A stretch of 64,000 nt of DNA from Streptomyces collinus (GTDB lineage: Bacteria > Actinomycetota > Actinomycetes > Streptomycetales > Streptomycetaceae): the NCBI RefSeq assembly GCF_031348265.1, contig NZ_CP133771.1, positions 2,604,001-2,668,000 of the forward strand. The letters run 5' to 3'. The translations under genes and the position numbers were made by a program. Of the stretch, positions 10,195 through 17,863 are shown one piece after another. The notes under the pieces are model-generated. The model did no database searches and had not been told where the DNA came from. It was given only the letters and a program-made list of their open reading frames with translations. Numbering within the stretch: position 1 is the first letter of the stretch; every line of letters starts with the position of its first letter.

Positions 10195-11012
10195 TGCGCA
10201 TCCTCGGCGTACACGGAGTCGGCAACCACCGCCCGGACCTGACACCGGAGGCGGCGAGCGCCGCACTCGCGGAGATCTGGGCTGCGGCCCTCGACACCGG
10301 TCACGAGGTCTTCACGGCCTACTACGCGGACCTGCTGCACCACCACGGCCACCGGGGCCGTCAGGGGGGCGACATCGACCTGGACTCCCTGGACGACTTC
10401 GAACGCGAACTCGTCGCCATCTGGCTGGAGGAGTGCGGTCTGCCCGACGCCACCGCCGCCGGCCGTGCCACCGCGCCCCTGCGCCAAGCGCTCGCCTGGC
10501 TGGCCCGAACGCACGGGCTGGGCCGTCCGGTCACCGAGCGGTTCGTCGCGCGGTTCTTCCGGGAAGTCGTCACGTATCTGCGGACTCCGGCACGTCAGGA
10601 GGCGCGTGACCGGGTGGCCGACCTCGTGGCCAGGCATCGGCCGCGCGTGGTGCTCGCCCATTCGCTGGGATCCGTCGTCACCTACGAAACGCTCTGGGAG
10701 AACCCTTCCCTGCACGTCGAGTTGCTGGTCACGCTCGGCTCTCCCCTCGCCCTGCCGCACGCTGTGTTCCCCCGGCTTCAGCCGGCCCCGGTCGATGAGC
10801 GTGGCGGGCGCCCGCCCGGCGTCGGCCGGTGGGTGAACCTGGCCGACCCGGGCGACATCGTGGCGCTCCCGCCCGGAGGCGTCGAGCGCTGCTTCGAAGG
10901 AGTGGACAGAGAACAGCCCAAGACACGGCCGATCCACGCCTTCGACTTCCACAAGGTCGTCCATTACCTCGCGGCCCCGCAACTGCGTGCCCTGCTCGCC
11001 CCGTACGCGTAG
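10194..11012 (+). CDS. Serine alpha/beta hydrolase coupled to the caspase-WD40 gene
   Basis: A 272-residue protein. The N-terminal ILGVHGVGNH looks like an oxyanion-hole HG motif. LAHSLGS has nucleophile Ser157, and an Asp candidate lies in VNLADPGDIV. A His candidate is in FDFHKVVHYL near the C-terminus. This is the fold of lipases and esterases acting on lipids or other esters. There is no signal peptide, so it should act in the cytosol or at the inner membrane face. Its ATG overlaps the TGA of the WD40 gene, so the two proteins are made together. I infer a second effector or a partner of the same system; an unrelated esterase is possible but less likely given the coupling. Confidence 0.82.
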   Translation: MRILGVHGVGNHRPDLTPEAASAALAEIWAAALDTGHEVFTAYYADLLHHHGHRGRQGGDIDLDSLDDFERELVAIWLEECGLPDATAAGRATAPLRQALAWLARTHGLGRPVTERFVARFFREVVTYLRTPARQEARDRVADLVARHRPRVVLAHSLGSVVTYETLWENPSLHVELLVTLGSPLALPHAVFPRLQPAPVDERGGRPPGVGRWVNLADPGDIVALPPGGVERCFEGVDREQPKTRPIHAFDFHKVVHYLAAPQLRALLAPYA

Positions 11013-11059
11013 TCCGGCAGCCACGGCCCGCCCGTGGAGACGCACCGTCGCCGAACCCG

Positions 11060-11485
11060 TCAGCAGAAGGGAGCATCGGGCGCGTTGGCCCAGAAGGAGA
11101 GGAACGACCAGGTCTGGGCTCCGATGCGACCGTCGACGACGATGCCGGCGCAACTCTGGAAGGCCCTCGTCGCGGACTGCGTGACGCGGCCGAAGTCCCC
11201 GTCCACGTCCAGACCGGCGTCGATCGCCTGGTTCAGATAGCACTGGGCCTGCTGGACCACCGCCCCGGACGACCTCAGACGGAGGTTCGGCCGGTTGATG
11301 GTGAAATCACAGATGTCATCCGGCCCCTGGGCCACAAGAGCCGTTGGACGGTTCAACTTGTCTGCGGCCTAGGCGGGTTGCACCACCGCGGTCGCAGAGG
11401 TCCCAGGTGATGCCGCGACAGCCGGCGCTCCCACCAGGGAGATCGGCACAGCCAGAGCCGCCACGGCGATGAGCACACATCGCAT
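11060..11485 (-). pseudogene. Secreted peptidoglycan-binding-like protein interrupted by an amber codon
   Basis: From ATG 11485, with a strong GGAGGTGA site 4 bases before it, the frame encodes a signal peptide (CVLIAVAALAVPISLVGAPA, cleavage near AVAA) and about 38 residues. It then meets TAG at 11371-11369. The same frame continues without a break into a PG_binding_1-type domain: LRLRSSGAVVQQAQCYLNQA, VDGDFGRVTQSATRAFQ and GIVVDGRIGAQTWSFL, ending DAPFC. The parts make one exported wall-binding protein of about 140 residues split by a single stop. Either the gene is dead or the stop is read through. A separate downstream gene is unlikely because its domain would lack an export signal. Confidence 0.78.
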
Positions 11486-11610
11486 CCCGATCACCTCCAC
11501 AGAGGGCAAGGGCACCCCTTTTCTCATCGTGCGCGGCCCTCAACCAGGTTGCATCTCGGGGATGGCCGCGCCAGGGGGTGGAGCCAGGCGGCGTGGGCCT
11601 CGGGAACCTG

Positions 11611-13653
11611 TCAACCGTGTACGGGTTTCCGGGTCGGTGTGCGTTCGCGGTCGGCCGCCGCCACCGTCCGCGCCCGCGGCCCCTGGAGGAGATACGTGAT
11701 GCCGAAGCCCGCCGCGATCACCACCGCTCCCCCCGCCGCGTCCAGCACCCAGTGGTTCGCCGTCGCCACGATCGACGCGAGCGTGAGCAGCGGATGCAGC
11801 AGGCCCAGCGCCTTCAACCACCAGCGCGTCGCCAGCACGGCGATCACGACGCCACACCACAGGGACCAGCCGAAGTGCAGGGACGGCATGGCCGCGTACT
11901 GGTTGGTGAGGGCCGTGAGCGTGCCGTAGTCGGGCTGGGAGAAGTCCTGGACGCCGTGCACCGTGTCGATGAAACCGAGCGTCGGCATCAGACGGGGCGG
12001 GGCCAGGGGGTAGAGCCAGAAGCCGACCAGGGCGAGCAGCGTGGCGAAGCCCAGGACGGAGCGGGCCCAGCGGTAGTCGCCGGGGCGGCGCCGGTAGAGG
12101 ACCGCGAGGACGGCCAGCGGGACCATGAAGTGGAACGACGTGTAGTACTGGTCGAGGAAGTCCCGCAGCCAGCCGATCCCGACGACGGTGTGGTTGGCCC
12201 AGCGCTCGATGTCGAGGTGCAGGACGCGCTCGAGGTCGTAGATCTGCCTGCCGTGCTCCTCGGCCTCCGCGCGGCCGGCGGAGTTGCTGCCGCCGCCCGC
12301 GGCGAGGCGGACCTGGGAGTAGGCGGCGTAGGTGACGCGCAGGAGGAGCAGTTCCAGCAGGAGGTTCGGCCGGGTGAGGACCCGGCGCAGAAACGGCAGC
12401 AGCGGCACGAACCGGAAGCGGGCCGGGGCGGTGGGCGCGGGGGCGGGAGGTGCCGGTGACCGGTAGGCGGGCGAGGAGCGGGACAGGAACGGCACCGCGG
12501 TGGCGGCGACGAGCGCGGCCAGCAGGACGACGTTGTCACGCAGCGGCCGGAGGAACGCCATGTCCGGTAGCAGCATCCGGGCCGGCAGGGTCATGACCAG
12601 GACGACGGCGACCGGCCAGACGTAGCGGTCCGAGGCGCGGGTGCCGGCCCGGCCGACGATCGCGAGCAGCACCCACAGCAGCTGATGCTCCCAGGCCGTG
12701 GGCGAGACGACGATCGCGGCACAGCCGGTGATCGCGACGGCGAGCAGCAGTTGACCGTCGCCGAAGTACCGCACGGCCCGGCGCAGGGCCAGGACGGCGA
12801 CGGCCGCGCCGAGCGTCAGGAAGAGCGCGATCTCCAGGGGGCCGTTCAGGCCGAGGCGGAGGAGGGCGCCGTGCAGGGACTGGTTGGCGAGGCCGTCGGC
12901 CGGACCGCCGAGGCCGACGCCGGCCATGTGGTGGACCCAGTAGCGGTGGGAGTCGTGCGGCATCGCCGCCCAGGCGAGTCCGGAGCAGGCGGCGAAGGTG
13001 ACGCCGGTGGCGAGCGCTGCGCGTCTGCGGCCGGTGCACCACAGCAGGGGCGTGAACAGCAGCAGCGTCGGCTGGAGCGCCGCCGCGAGGCCGATGAGCA
13101 GGCCGCTGGTGCGCTGGCCGCGGGCGGTGAAGCAGCCGAGCAGAACGAGCAGGACCGGGATGATGCTGGTCTGGCCGAGCGAGAGGGTGCTGCGCACGGG
13201 CAGGGACAGCATCAGCAGGCTGACGGCGACCGGCGCGGCCAGCAGGGCCGTACGGCGGCTGACCGGCGGGGGCAGGGCGCGGGCAGCGATGAGCCCGAGG
13301 GCGACGACGAGCAGCAGCGTGCCGAAGGTCCAGCCCCAGCCGAGGGCCTGTTCGGCCGAGCGGGTGAGGGGCTTGAGGACGAGCCCGCCGAAGGGCGTGC
13401 CCGTGAAGCGGGTGGAGTCGTAGAGCGAGCCGTTCACATGCAGGACGCCGTTCGGCCCGACCCAGGTCTCCAGGTCCGTCAGCCGTTCACCGCGCGGGGT
13501 GGCGAGGACGGCGGCGACCTGCCGGGCGGCGAGGACGGCGGCGATCAGCCACAGCCCCGCGCGGGCGACCCGCAGACGTGGGCGGTCCCCGCCGGCGGCC
13601 GTCGCTCCGAAGCCTTCCGCCGGCCGTCCGCCGCCGTGATCCGCATTCGCCAC
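11611..13653 (-). CDS. GT87-like mannosyltransferase fused to a PAP2 phosphatase
   Basis: About 680 residues from GTG 13653 (GGAGGCCGACGAGGC upstream); a TTG at 13716 would add 21 residues. The N-terminal two thirds is a polytopic membrane domain like GT87 polyprenyl-phosphate mannosyltransferases, with the segment NGSLYDSTRFTGTPFGGLVL and many helices. The C-terminal third is a PAP2 domain: AMPSLHFGWSLW near residue 588 and NHWVLDAAGG, the conserved His pair of lipid phosphatases. The fusion suggests a polyprenyl-phosphate sugar donor is used and the carrier is dephosphorylated by one protein. The gene stands alone and follows the broken secreted gene on the same strand. Confidence 0.8.
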   Translation of the reverse strand: MANADHGGGRPAEGFGATAAGGDRPRLRVARAGLWLIAAVLAARQVAAVLATPRGERLTDLETWVGPNGVLHVNGSLYDSTRFTGTPFGGLVLKPLTRSAEQALGWGWTFGTLLLVVALGLIAARALPPPVSRRTALLAAPVAVSLLMLSLPVRSTLSLGQTSIIPVLLVLLGCFTARGQRTSGLLIGLAAALQPTLLLFTPLLWCTGRRRAALATGVTFAACSGLAWAAMPHDSHRYWVHHMAGVGLGGPADGLANQSLHGALLRLGLNGPLEIALFLTLGAAVAVLALRRAVRYFGDGQLLLAVAITGCAAIVVSPTAWEHQLLWVLLAIVGRAGTRASDRYVWPVAVVLVMTLPARMLLPDMAFLRPLRDNVVLLAALVAATAVPFLSRSSPAYRSPAPPAPAPTAPARFRFVPLLPFLRRVLTRPNLLLELLLLRVTYAAYSQVRLAAGGGSNSAGRAEAEEHGRQIYDLERVLHLDIERWANHTVVGIGWLRDFLDQYYTSFHFMVPLAVLAVLYRRRPGDYRWARSVLGFATLLALVGFWLYPLAPPRLMPTLGFIDTVHGVQDFSQPDYGTLTALTNQYAAMPSLHFGWSLWCGVVIAVLATRWWLKALGLLHPLLTLASIVATANHWVLDAAGGAVVIAAGFGITYLLQGPRARTVAAADRERTPTRKPVHG

Positions 13654-14049
13654 GCCTCGTCGGCCTCCGACACCAGTACATCCCGTATGCACCGAATATG
13701 CGCATTTCTCCTGCAAACCCTATGGGGAGCGGGCGGCTTCCGGGCATGAGGCACGACTTCCGGGAAGAAGGCGCGGCTTCCGAGAGGAGGGCGGCGGGGG
13801 CGGCGTCCGCACCCGGACGGCAGCCATGACCCCTCACGGAAGCGATAAGGATCACATCAAGATCGGCCGTGAACCGCTTCCCGACGGGCAGAAGGGCCAG
13901 CACAGCGCCGATTTACATGCAGTATGCAGTCAACTCCGTACCGCCCGTAAGCGGCGCAAATCCGCCTATCGTCGCTTTTTCGGCCCGTACGACAGCGCCG
14001 CCGCGCGGGACCGCGTCCCTGTCCCCGTCGAAAGGTAGGCGAGCGAGTC
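13654..14049. other. 396-bp intergenic region, divergent promoters
   Basis: It separates the GT87-PAP2 gene (-) and the MHS symporter gene (+). It holds three spaced copies of a CTTCCG-type motif (13735-13790) and a tandem ATGCAGT pair near 13918-13931. A 70-codon open frame at 13826-14038 contains a TTA codon and lacks GC bias at third positions, so I do not call it a gene. No certain promoter hexamers were identified. Confidence 0.4.
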
Positions 14050-15435
14050 TTGTCGACTGCCTCAGTCGTCGCCCCCGCGTCCCCCGTGAAGACCCCCACG
14101 GCGAAAGCCCCCGACCCCACCGTCACCGACCCCGCGCTCGTCAAGCGTGCCGTGAAGGCGGCCGCGCTGGGCAACGCGATGGAGTGGTTCGACTTCGGCG
14201 TCTACAGCTACATCGCGGTCACGCTGGGCAAGGTCTTCTTCCCCTCCGGCAACCCCACCGCCCAGCTGCTGTCCACGTTCGGCGCCTTCGCCGCGGCCTT
14301 CCTGGTCCGCCCGCTCGGCGGCATGGTCTTCGGCCCGCTCGGCGACCGCGTCGGCCGCCAGAAGGTCCTCGCCCTCACCATGATCATGATGGCGGCGGGC
14401 ACCTTCGCGATCGGCCTGATCCCGTCGTACGCGACGATCGGCGTCGGCGCGCCGATCCTGCTCCTGGTGGCCCGCCTCGTGCAGGGCTTCTCCACCGGCG
14501 GTGAGTACGCGGGCGCCTCCACGTTCATCGCCGAGTACGCCCCCGACAAGCGGCGCGGCTTCCTCGGCAGCTGGCTGGAGTTCGGCACGCTCGCCGGCTA
14601 CATCGCCGGCGCGGGCCTCGTCACGATCATGACCGCCCTGCTCTCCGCCGACGACCTGACCTCCTGGGGCTGGCGCATCCCGTTCCTGATCGCGGGCCCG
14701 ATGGGCATCATCGGCCTCTACCTGCGGCTGCGCCTGGAGGAGACCCCGGCCTTCGCGGCCGAGGCGGAGAAGGCCGAGAACAACCGCCCGAAGACGCCGC
14801 TGCGCGAGATGGTCGCGGGCCAGTGGCGCGCGCTGCTGCTCTGCGTCGGCCTGGTGCTGGTCTTCAACGTCACCGACTACATGCTGCTGTCGTACATGCC
14901 GAGCTACCTGACCGGGCAGCTCCACTACGACGAGACGCACGGCCTGCTGGTCGTCCTCGGCGTGATGGCCGTGATGATGATCGCCCAGCCGTTCGCCGGC
15001 GCGCTGACCGACCGCGTCGGACGCCGCCCGGTGATCGCCACCGGCTGCGCGGGCTTCCTGCTGCTGTCCGTCCCGGCCCTGCTGCTGATCCGCGAGGGCA
15101 GCCTGCTCGCGGTCGCGCTCGGCATGGGCGCCCTCGGCCTGCTGCTGGTCTGCTTCACGGCGGCGATGCCCTCGGCACTCCCGGCGCTGTTCCCGACCAA
15201 GGTCCGCTACGGCTCGCTGTCGATCGGCTTCAACGTCTCGGTGTCCCTGTTCGGCGGCACGACCCCGCTGGTGGTCACGGCCCTGATCGGCGCCACCGGG
15301 AACATGATGATGCCCGCGTACTACATGATGGCCGCGGCCGTGATCGGCGGTTTCGCCGTGTGGCGCATGACGGAGTCGGCGGGGCGTCCGCTGCCCGGCT
15401 CGGCGCCCTCCGTGGCGGGTCGACACGCCGAGTGA
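14050..15435 (+). CDS. MFS transporter, metabolite:H+ symporter (MHS/ProP-like) family
   Basis: A 461-residue protein with twelve predicted membrane segments, starting at a TTG. Family marks are GNAMEWFDFGVYSY in helix 1, LGDRVGRQK after helix 2, the long FSTGGEYAGASTFIAEYAPDKRRG segment (helices 4-5) and LTDRVGRRP in the C-terminal half. These are typical of ProP, KgtP and citrate/dicarboxylate symporters, which import osmolytes or organic acids with protons. The substrate cannot be chosen from sequence alone. It is followed 90 bases later by an O-methyltransferase gene that has its own operator-like element. Confidence 0.88.
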   Translation: MSTASVVAPASPVKTPTAKAPDPTVTDPALVKRAVKAAALGNAMEWFDFGVYSYIAVTLGKVFFPSGNPTAQLLSTFGAFAAAFLVRPLGGMVFGPLGDRVGRQKVLALTMIMMAAGTFAIGLIPSYATIGVGAPILLLVARLVQGFSTGGEYAGASTFIAEYAPDKRRGFLGSWLEFGTLAGYIAGAGLVTIMTALLSADDLTSWGWRIPFLIAGPMGIIGLYLRLRLEETPAFAAEAEKAENNRPKTPLREMVAGQWRALLLCVGLVLVFNVTDYMLLSYMPSYLTGQLHYDETHGLLVVLGVMAVMMIAQPFAGALTDRVGRRPVIATGCAGFLLLSVPALLLIREGSLLAVALGMGALGLLLVCFTAAMPSALPALFPTKVRYGSLSIGFNVSVSLFGGTTPLVVTALIGATGNMMMPAYYMMAAAVIGGFAVWRMTESAGRPLPGSAPSVAGRHAE

Positions 15436-15469
15436 AATCCCGCTGACAGCGACCCGCGCACCAACTATC

Positions 15470-15512
15470 TTCGTCAGCGCCAGTAGTTAGGGCTGCTAAC
15501 TATGCTGACGAA
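15470..15512. promoter_or_regulatory. Nested inverted repeats upstream of the O-methyltransferase gene
   Basis: Outer arms TTCGTCAGC (15470-15478) and GCTGACGAA (15504-15512) enclose inner arms TAGTTAG (15484-15490) and CTAACTA (15496-15502). Both pairs are perfect. The inner element has the size and composition of a MarR-family operator. The set ends 12 bases before the ATG, so it could also form a structure in the 5' leader of the mRNA. Confidence 0.6.
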
Positions 15513-15524
15513 AGGTAGAGGTGC

Positions 15525-16196
15525 ATGAGCGAGTCGCACGTCTGGGACGAGGTCGACGCCTACTTCACCGCCCACCTCGCTCCGGACGACGAAGCCCTGG
15601 CGGCCGCCCTGCGCGACAGCGACGCCGCCGGGCTTCCGCACATCAACGTCGCGGGCAACCAGGGCAAGCTCCTTCAGCTCCTCGCCCAGATCCAGGGCGC
15701 CCGCCACATCCTGGAGATCGGCACGCTCGGCGGCTACAGCACCATCTGGCTGGGCCGCGCCCTGCCCGCCGACGGCCGCCTGGTCTCCCTGGAGTACGAC
15801 CCCCTGCACGCCGAGGTCGCCGTCCGCAACATCGCCCGCGCCGGCCTGGACAAACTGGTCGAGGTGCGGGTCGGCCCGGCCCTGGAGTCGCTGCCCAAGC
15901 TGGCCGACGAGAACCCGCCCCCGTTCGACCTCGTCTTCATCGACGCCGACAAGGCCAACAACCCGCACTACGTGGAGTGGGCGATCAGGCTCACCAGCAC
16001 GGGCAGCCTGATCGTCCTCGACAACGTCGTACGGGGCGGCCGGGTCGTCGACGAGGACAGCACCGCCCCGGACGTGACGGGCACCCGCACCGCGATCGAA
16101 CTGATCGCCGCCCACCCGAGGCTGAGCGGCACCGCGATCCAGACGGTGGGGATGAAGGGCTACGACGGGTTCGCGCTGGCCCGCGTGCTGGCGTGA
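15525..16196 (+). CDS. SAM-dependent O-methyltransferase, catechol/caffeoyl-CoA type
   Basis: A 223-residue class I methyltransferase. The SAM-binding motif ILEIGTLGGYSTIWL is at about 65-80, followed by LVSLEYDP (motif II) and FDLVFIDADKANN, the metal-binding Asp-rich motif of the cation-dependent O-methyltransferase family. A later segment reads SLIVLDNVVRGGRVVD. Such enzymes methylate catechol-like hydroxyls. The natural acceptor is unknown. AGAGGTGC precedes the ATG. Nested inverted repeats immediately upstream suggest regulation separate from the preceding symporter gene. Confidence 0.9.
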   Translation: MSESHVWDEVDAYFTAHLAPDDEALAAALRDSDAAGLPHINVAGNQGKLLQLLAQIQGARHILEIGTLGGYSTIWLGRALPADGRLVSLEYDPLHAEVAVRNIARAGLDKLVEVRVGPALESLPKLADENPPPFDLVFIDADKANNPHYVEWAIRLTSTGSLIVLDNVVRGGRVVDEDSTAPDVTGTRTAIELIAAHPRLSGTAIQTVGMKGYDGFALARVLA

Positions 16197-16229
16197 GGCC
16201 GAGCCGTCACACGGCGTGCGGGCCCGGCG

Positions 16230-16622
16230 TCACGCCTCGTGGTAGAAGCCCACGTTGACGCTGCGCGGGGCGGTGCGGTCCTGGATGATGATCTCGCCGC
16301 TGCCGCCCCTGGGCAGCGGGACGGTGCCGCCGTAGGCGAGGGGCTGGACGTACTGCCCCATCGTCAGCCGCACTTCGGAGGACGGGTCGGGCTGGGAGCC
16401 GCGCAGCCAGGTGACCTGCCAGGTCCCCTCCGGTCCGCACAGGAACTCCAGGTGGACGCGGGAGACGAACAGCCAGTCGTCCGGCGTGCTCAGCCGGCAC
16501 ACGGACTTGTCGCGGCCCACCCGCAGCACCGCGCCCGGCTCGCTCGGCGCGTCGGCCATGAGCATGCCGGCCGTGGCGCCCGCCTCCGCCTCCGCGACGG
16601 TGGCCATGGTGAGTTCGAGCAC
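16230..16622 (-). CDS. FHA-domain-like protein
   Basis: A 130-residue protein from GTG 16622, chosen because AAGGAG sits 6 bases upstream; the longer open frame begins without a ribosome site. The central part carries FHA features: VGRDKSVCRLST, VSRVHLEFLC and later PLPRGGSGEIIIQDRTAP, matching the GR, SRxH and N/D positions that hold phosphothreonine. It probably docks on a Ser/Thr-phosphorylated partner in the cytosol. The variant loop sequence makes true pThr binding uncertain. It diverges from the DUF1992 gene. Confidence 0.75.
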   Translation of the reverse strand: MLELTMATVAEAEAGATAGMLMADAPSEPGAVLRVGRDKSVCRLSTPDDWLFVSRVHLEFLCGPEGTWQVTWLRGSQPDPSSEVRLTMGQYVQPLAYGGTVPLPRGGSGEIIIQDRTAPRSVNVGFYHEA

Positions 16623-16718
16623 GTGCGCTCCTTCTGAGACGTCCCGGTGGGCCAGACAGGTTCTTGGCCCGCCGCATGATAAAACGCCCGGCCACGCGGT
16701 GTCCGGCACAATGGCCTC

Positions 16719-17126
16719 ATGACCGAGCGAAAGCCACCGGGCGTCGACTTCGAGTCCTGGGTCGACAAGCAGATCCGTGACGCGGAGACGCGCGGGGAGT
16801 TCGACCGGCTGCCGGGCGCGGGCGAACCGCTCCCCCGAGAGATCGAGAGCACCTACGACGAACTGTGGTGGGTCAAGCGGAAGATGGCCCGCGAGGGCTT
16901 CTCCGTCCTCCCGCCCACGCTGGCGCTGCGCAAGGAGGCGGAGGACGCGCTGGAGGCCGCCCTCGCGGCCCCCTCGGAGCGGATCGTCCGGAAGATCATC
17001 GGCGAGATCAACGACAAGGTCCGCGACATGATGTTCAAGCCGCCGCCCGGCCCCCCGCTGGGAAAGAAGCCGTACGACGTCGAGGACGTCGTACGGCAGT
17101 GGCGGGAGCGCCGGGCGGACCGGTGA
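16719..17126 (+). CDS. DUF1992 (DnaJ homologue subfamily C member 28-like) protein
   Basis: A 135-residue soluble protein matching DUF1992: WVDKQIRDAETRGEFDRLPGAGEPL near the start, then ELWWVKRKMAREGFSVLPPTLALRKE. This is the domain of DNAJC28-type proteins, without any J-domain here. The biochemical role is unknown; bacterial members are single-domain proteins like this one. It is followed at once by a G/C-rich hairpin and a convergent gene. Confidence 0.88.
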   Translation: MTERKPPGVDFESWVDKQIRDAETRGEFDRLPGAGEPLPREIESTYDELWWVKRKMAREGFSVLPPTLALRKEAEDALEAALAAPSERIVRKIIGEINDKVRDMMFKPPPGPPLGKKPYDVEDVVRQWRERRADR

Positions 17127-17146
17127 CCGGGGGGTGCCCCGGGGGG

Positions 17147-17176
17147 GTGACCGGGGGTTCTCCCCCCCGGGATCAC
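17147..17176. terminator. G/C-rich hairpin between convergent genes
   Basis: CCGGGGG (17151-17157) pairs with CCCCCGG (17164-17170) around a short loop. Outer GTGA/TCAC bases extend the stem with a bulge. It lies between DUF1992 (+) and the next gene (-), overlapping the latter's stop codon. Confidence 0.55.
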
Positions 17177-17859
17177 ACGTGCAGCAGCCGTTCGGCCAGT
17201 TCGCGGTAGTCCTTCAGGGCCAGCCGGAGCTGCTCGGTGTCGGCCGAGGACACGGACCTGCCCTCGCCGCCCTCGACGGACTGCCAGGAGTGGCGCAGGG
17301 TGCGGCGGCGCTGTGTCACGGCCTCGGTGAAGCGGGCCGCGATCTCCTCCAGCACGTGGTCGGCCTCCTCGACGGCGGCCCGGGGCCCGTCGACGAACCC
17401 GGCGACGGCGTGCTGCAACTGCGAGCCGAGCTTGTCGGAGTCGTCGTGGGCGAGGAGGTGGGCCCGGTTCTTGGCGGAGCCGACCTTGTCGGGGCCGGTG
17501 CCGTGGTCACCGCGGGGTGCTTCGGTGCCGAGCCGGTCCGGATCGTGCCGGTCGGTGCCGAGCCCGTCCGTGCCGAGCCGGTCGGTGCCGGCCGTACCGT
17601 GCCGGTCCGTGCCGGGCAGGTCGGCAGCGGGTACGTCGGTGCCGTGCGCTGCCGCGCGGTCCGCGTCGGTGCCGTGCGGGGCACCGCGGTCGGTCTCGAT
17701 GCCGCGCGCGGCGCCGCGGTCCGTTTCCGGGCCCCGGGCCGTCTCGTGACGGTCGGTGCCCGGTGCGGCCGGGCGGCGGCCGGTGCCCAGGGCGCTCTCG
17801 CCGCGGGCGTCCGGTGCGTCCGGCGTGTGGTCGCCCGGCGGTCGGGTCATGTCGGTCAT
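17173..17859 (-). CDS. Hypothetical protein with Gly-Thr-Asp repeats and a helical C-domain
   Basis: A 228-residue protein that I do not assign to a function. Residues 20-125 are low complexity with recurring GTDR/GTDRLGTE-like units, encoded by degenerate tandem repeats (about 17521-17760). The C-terminal 95 residues are a compact helical domain, with LQHAVAGFVDGPRAAVEEADHVLEEIA and a Leu-rich end (YRELAERLLHV). That segment closely matches part of the neighbouring upstream protein, FVDSPRDAVAEADRLLAELA. No signal peptide or membrane helix is present. It starts 4 bases after the upstream gene ends, so the pair is coupled and probably acts together, perhaps as soluble and membrane-bound versions of one domain. 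Confidence 0.7.
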   Translation of the reverse strand: MTDMTRPPGDHTPDAPDARGESALGTGRRPAAPGTDRHETARGPETDRGAARGIETDRGAPHGTDADRAAAHGTDVPAADLPGTDRHGTAGTDRLGTDGLGTDRHDPDRLGTEAPRGDHGTGPDKVGSAKNRAHLLAHDDSDKLGSQLQHAVAGFVDGPRAAVEEADHVLEEIAARFTEAVTQRRRTLRHSWQSVEGGEGRSVSSADTEQLRLALKDYRELAERLLHV

Positions 17860-17863
17860 TGCC

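Noticed and set aside
11469..11699. 76-codon plus-strand frame between the secreted pseudogene and the GT87-PAP2 gene
   Set aside because: Overlaps the strong ribosome site of the opposite-strand gene and has no family likeness.
13826..14038. 70-codon plus-strand frame in the intergenic region before the MHS symporter
   Set aside because: Contains a TTA codon, has little third-position GC bias, no family likeness and no clear ribosome site.
16197..16229. Possible terminator after the O-methyltransferase gene
   Set aside because: Only short, interrupted complementarity; not convincing.
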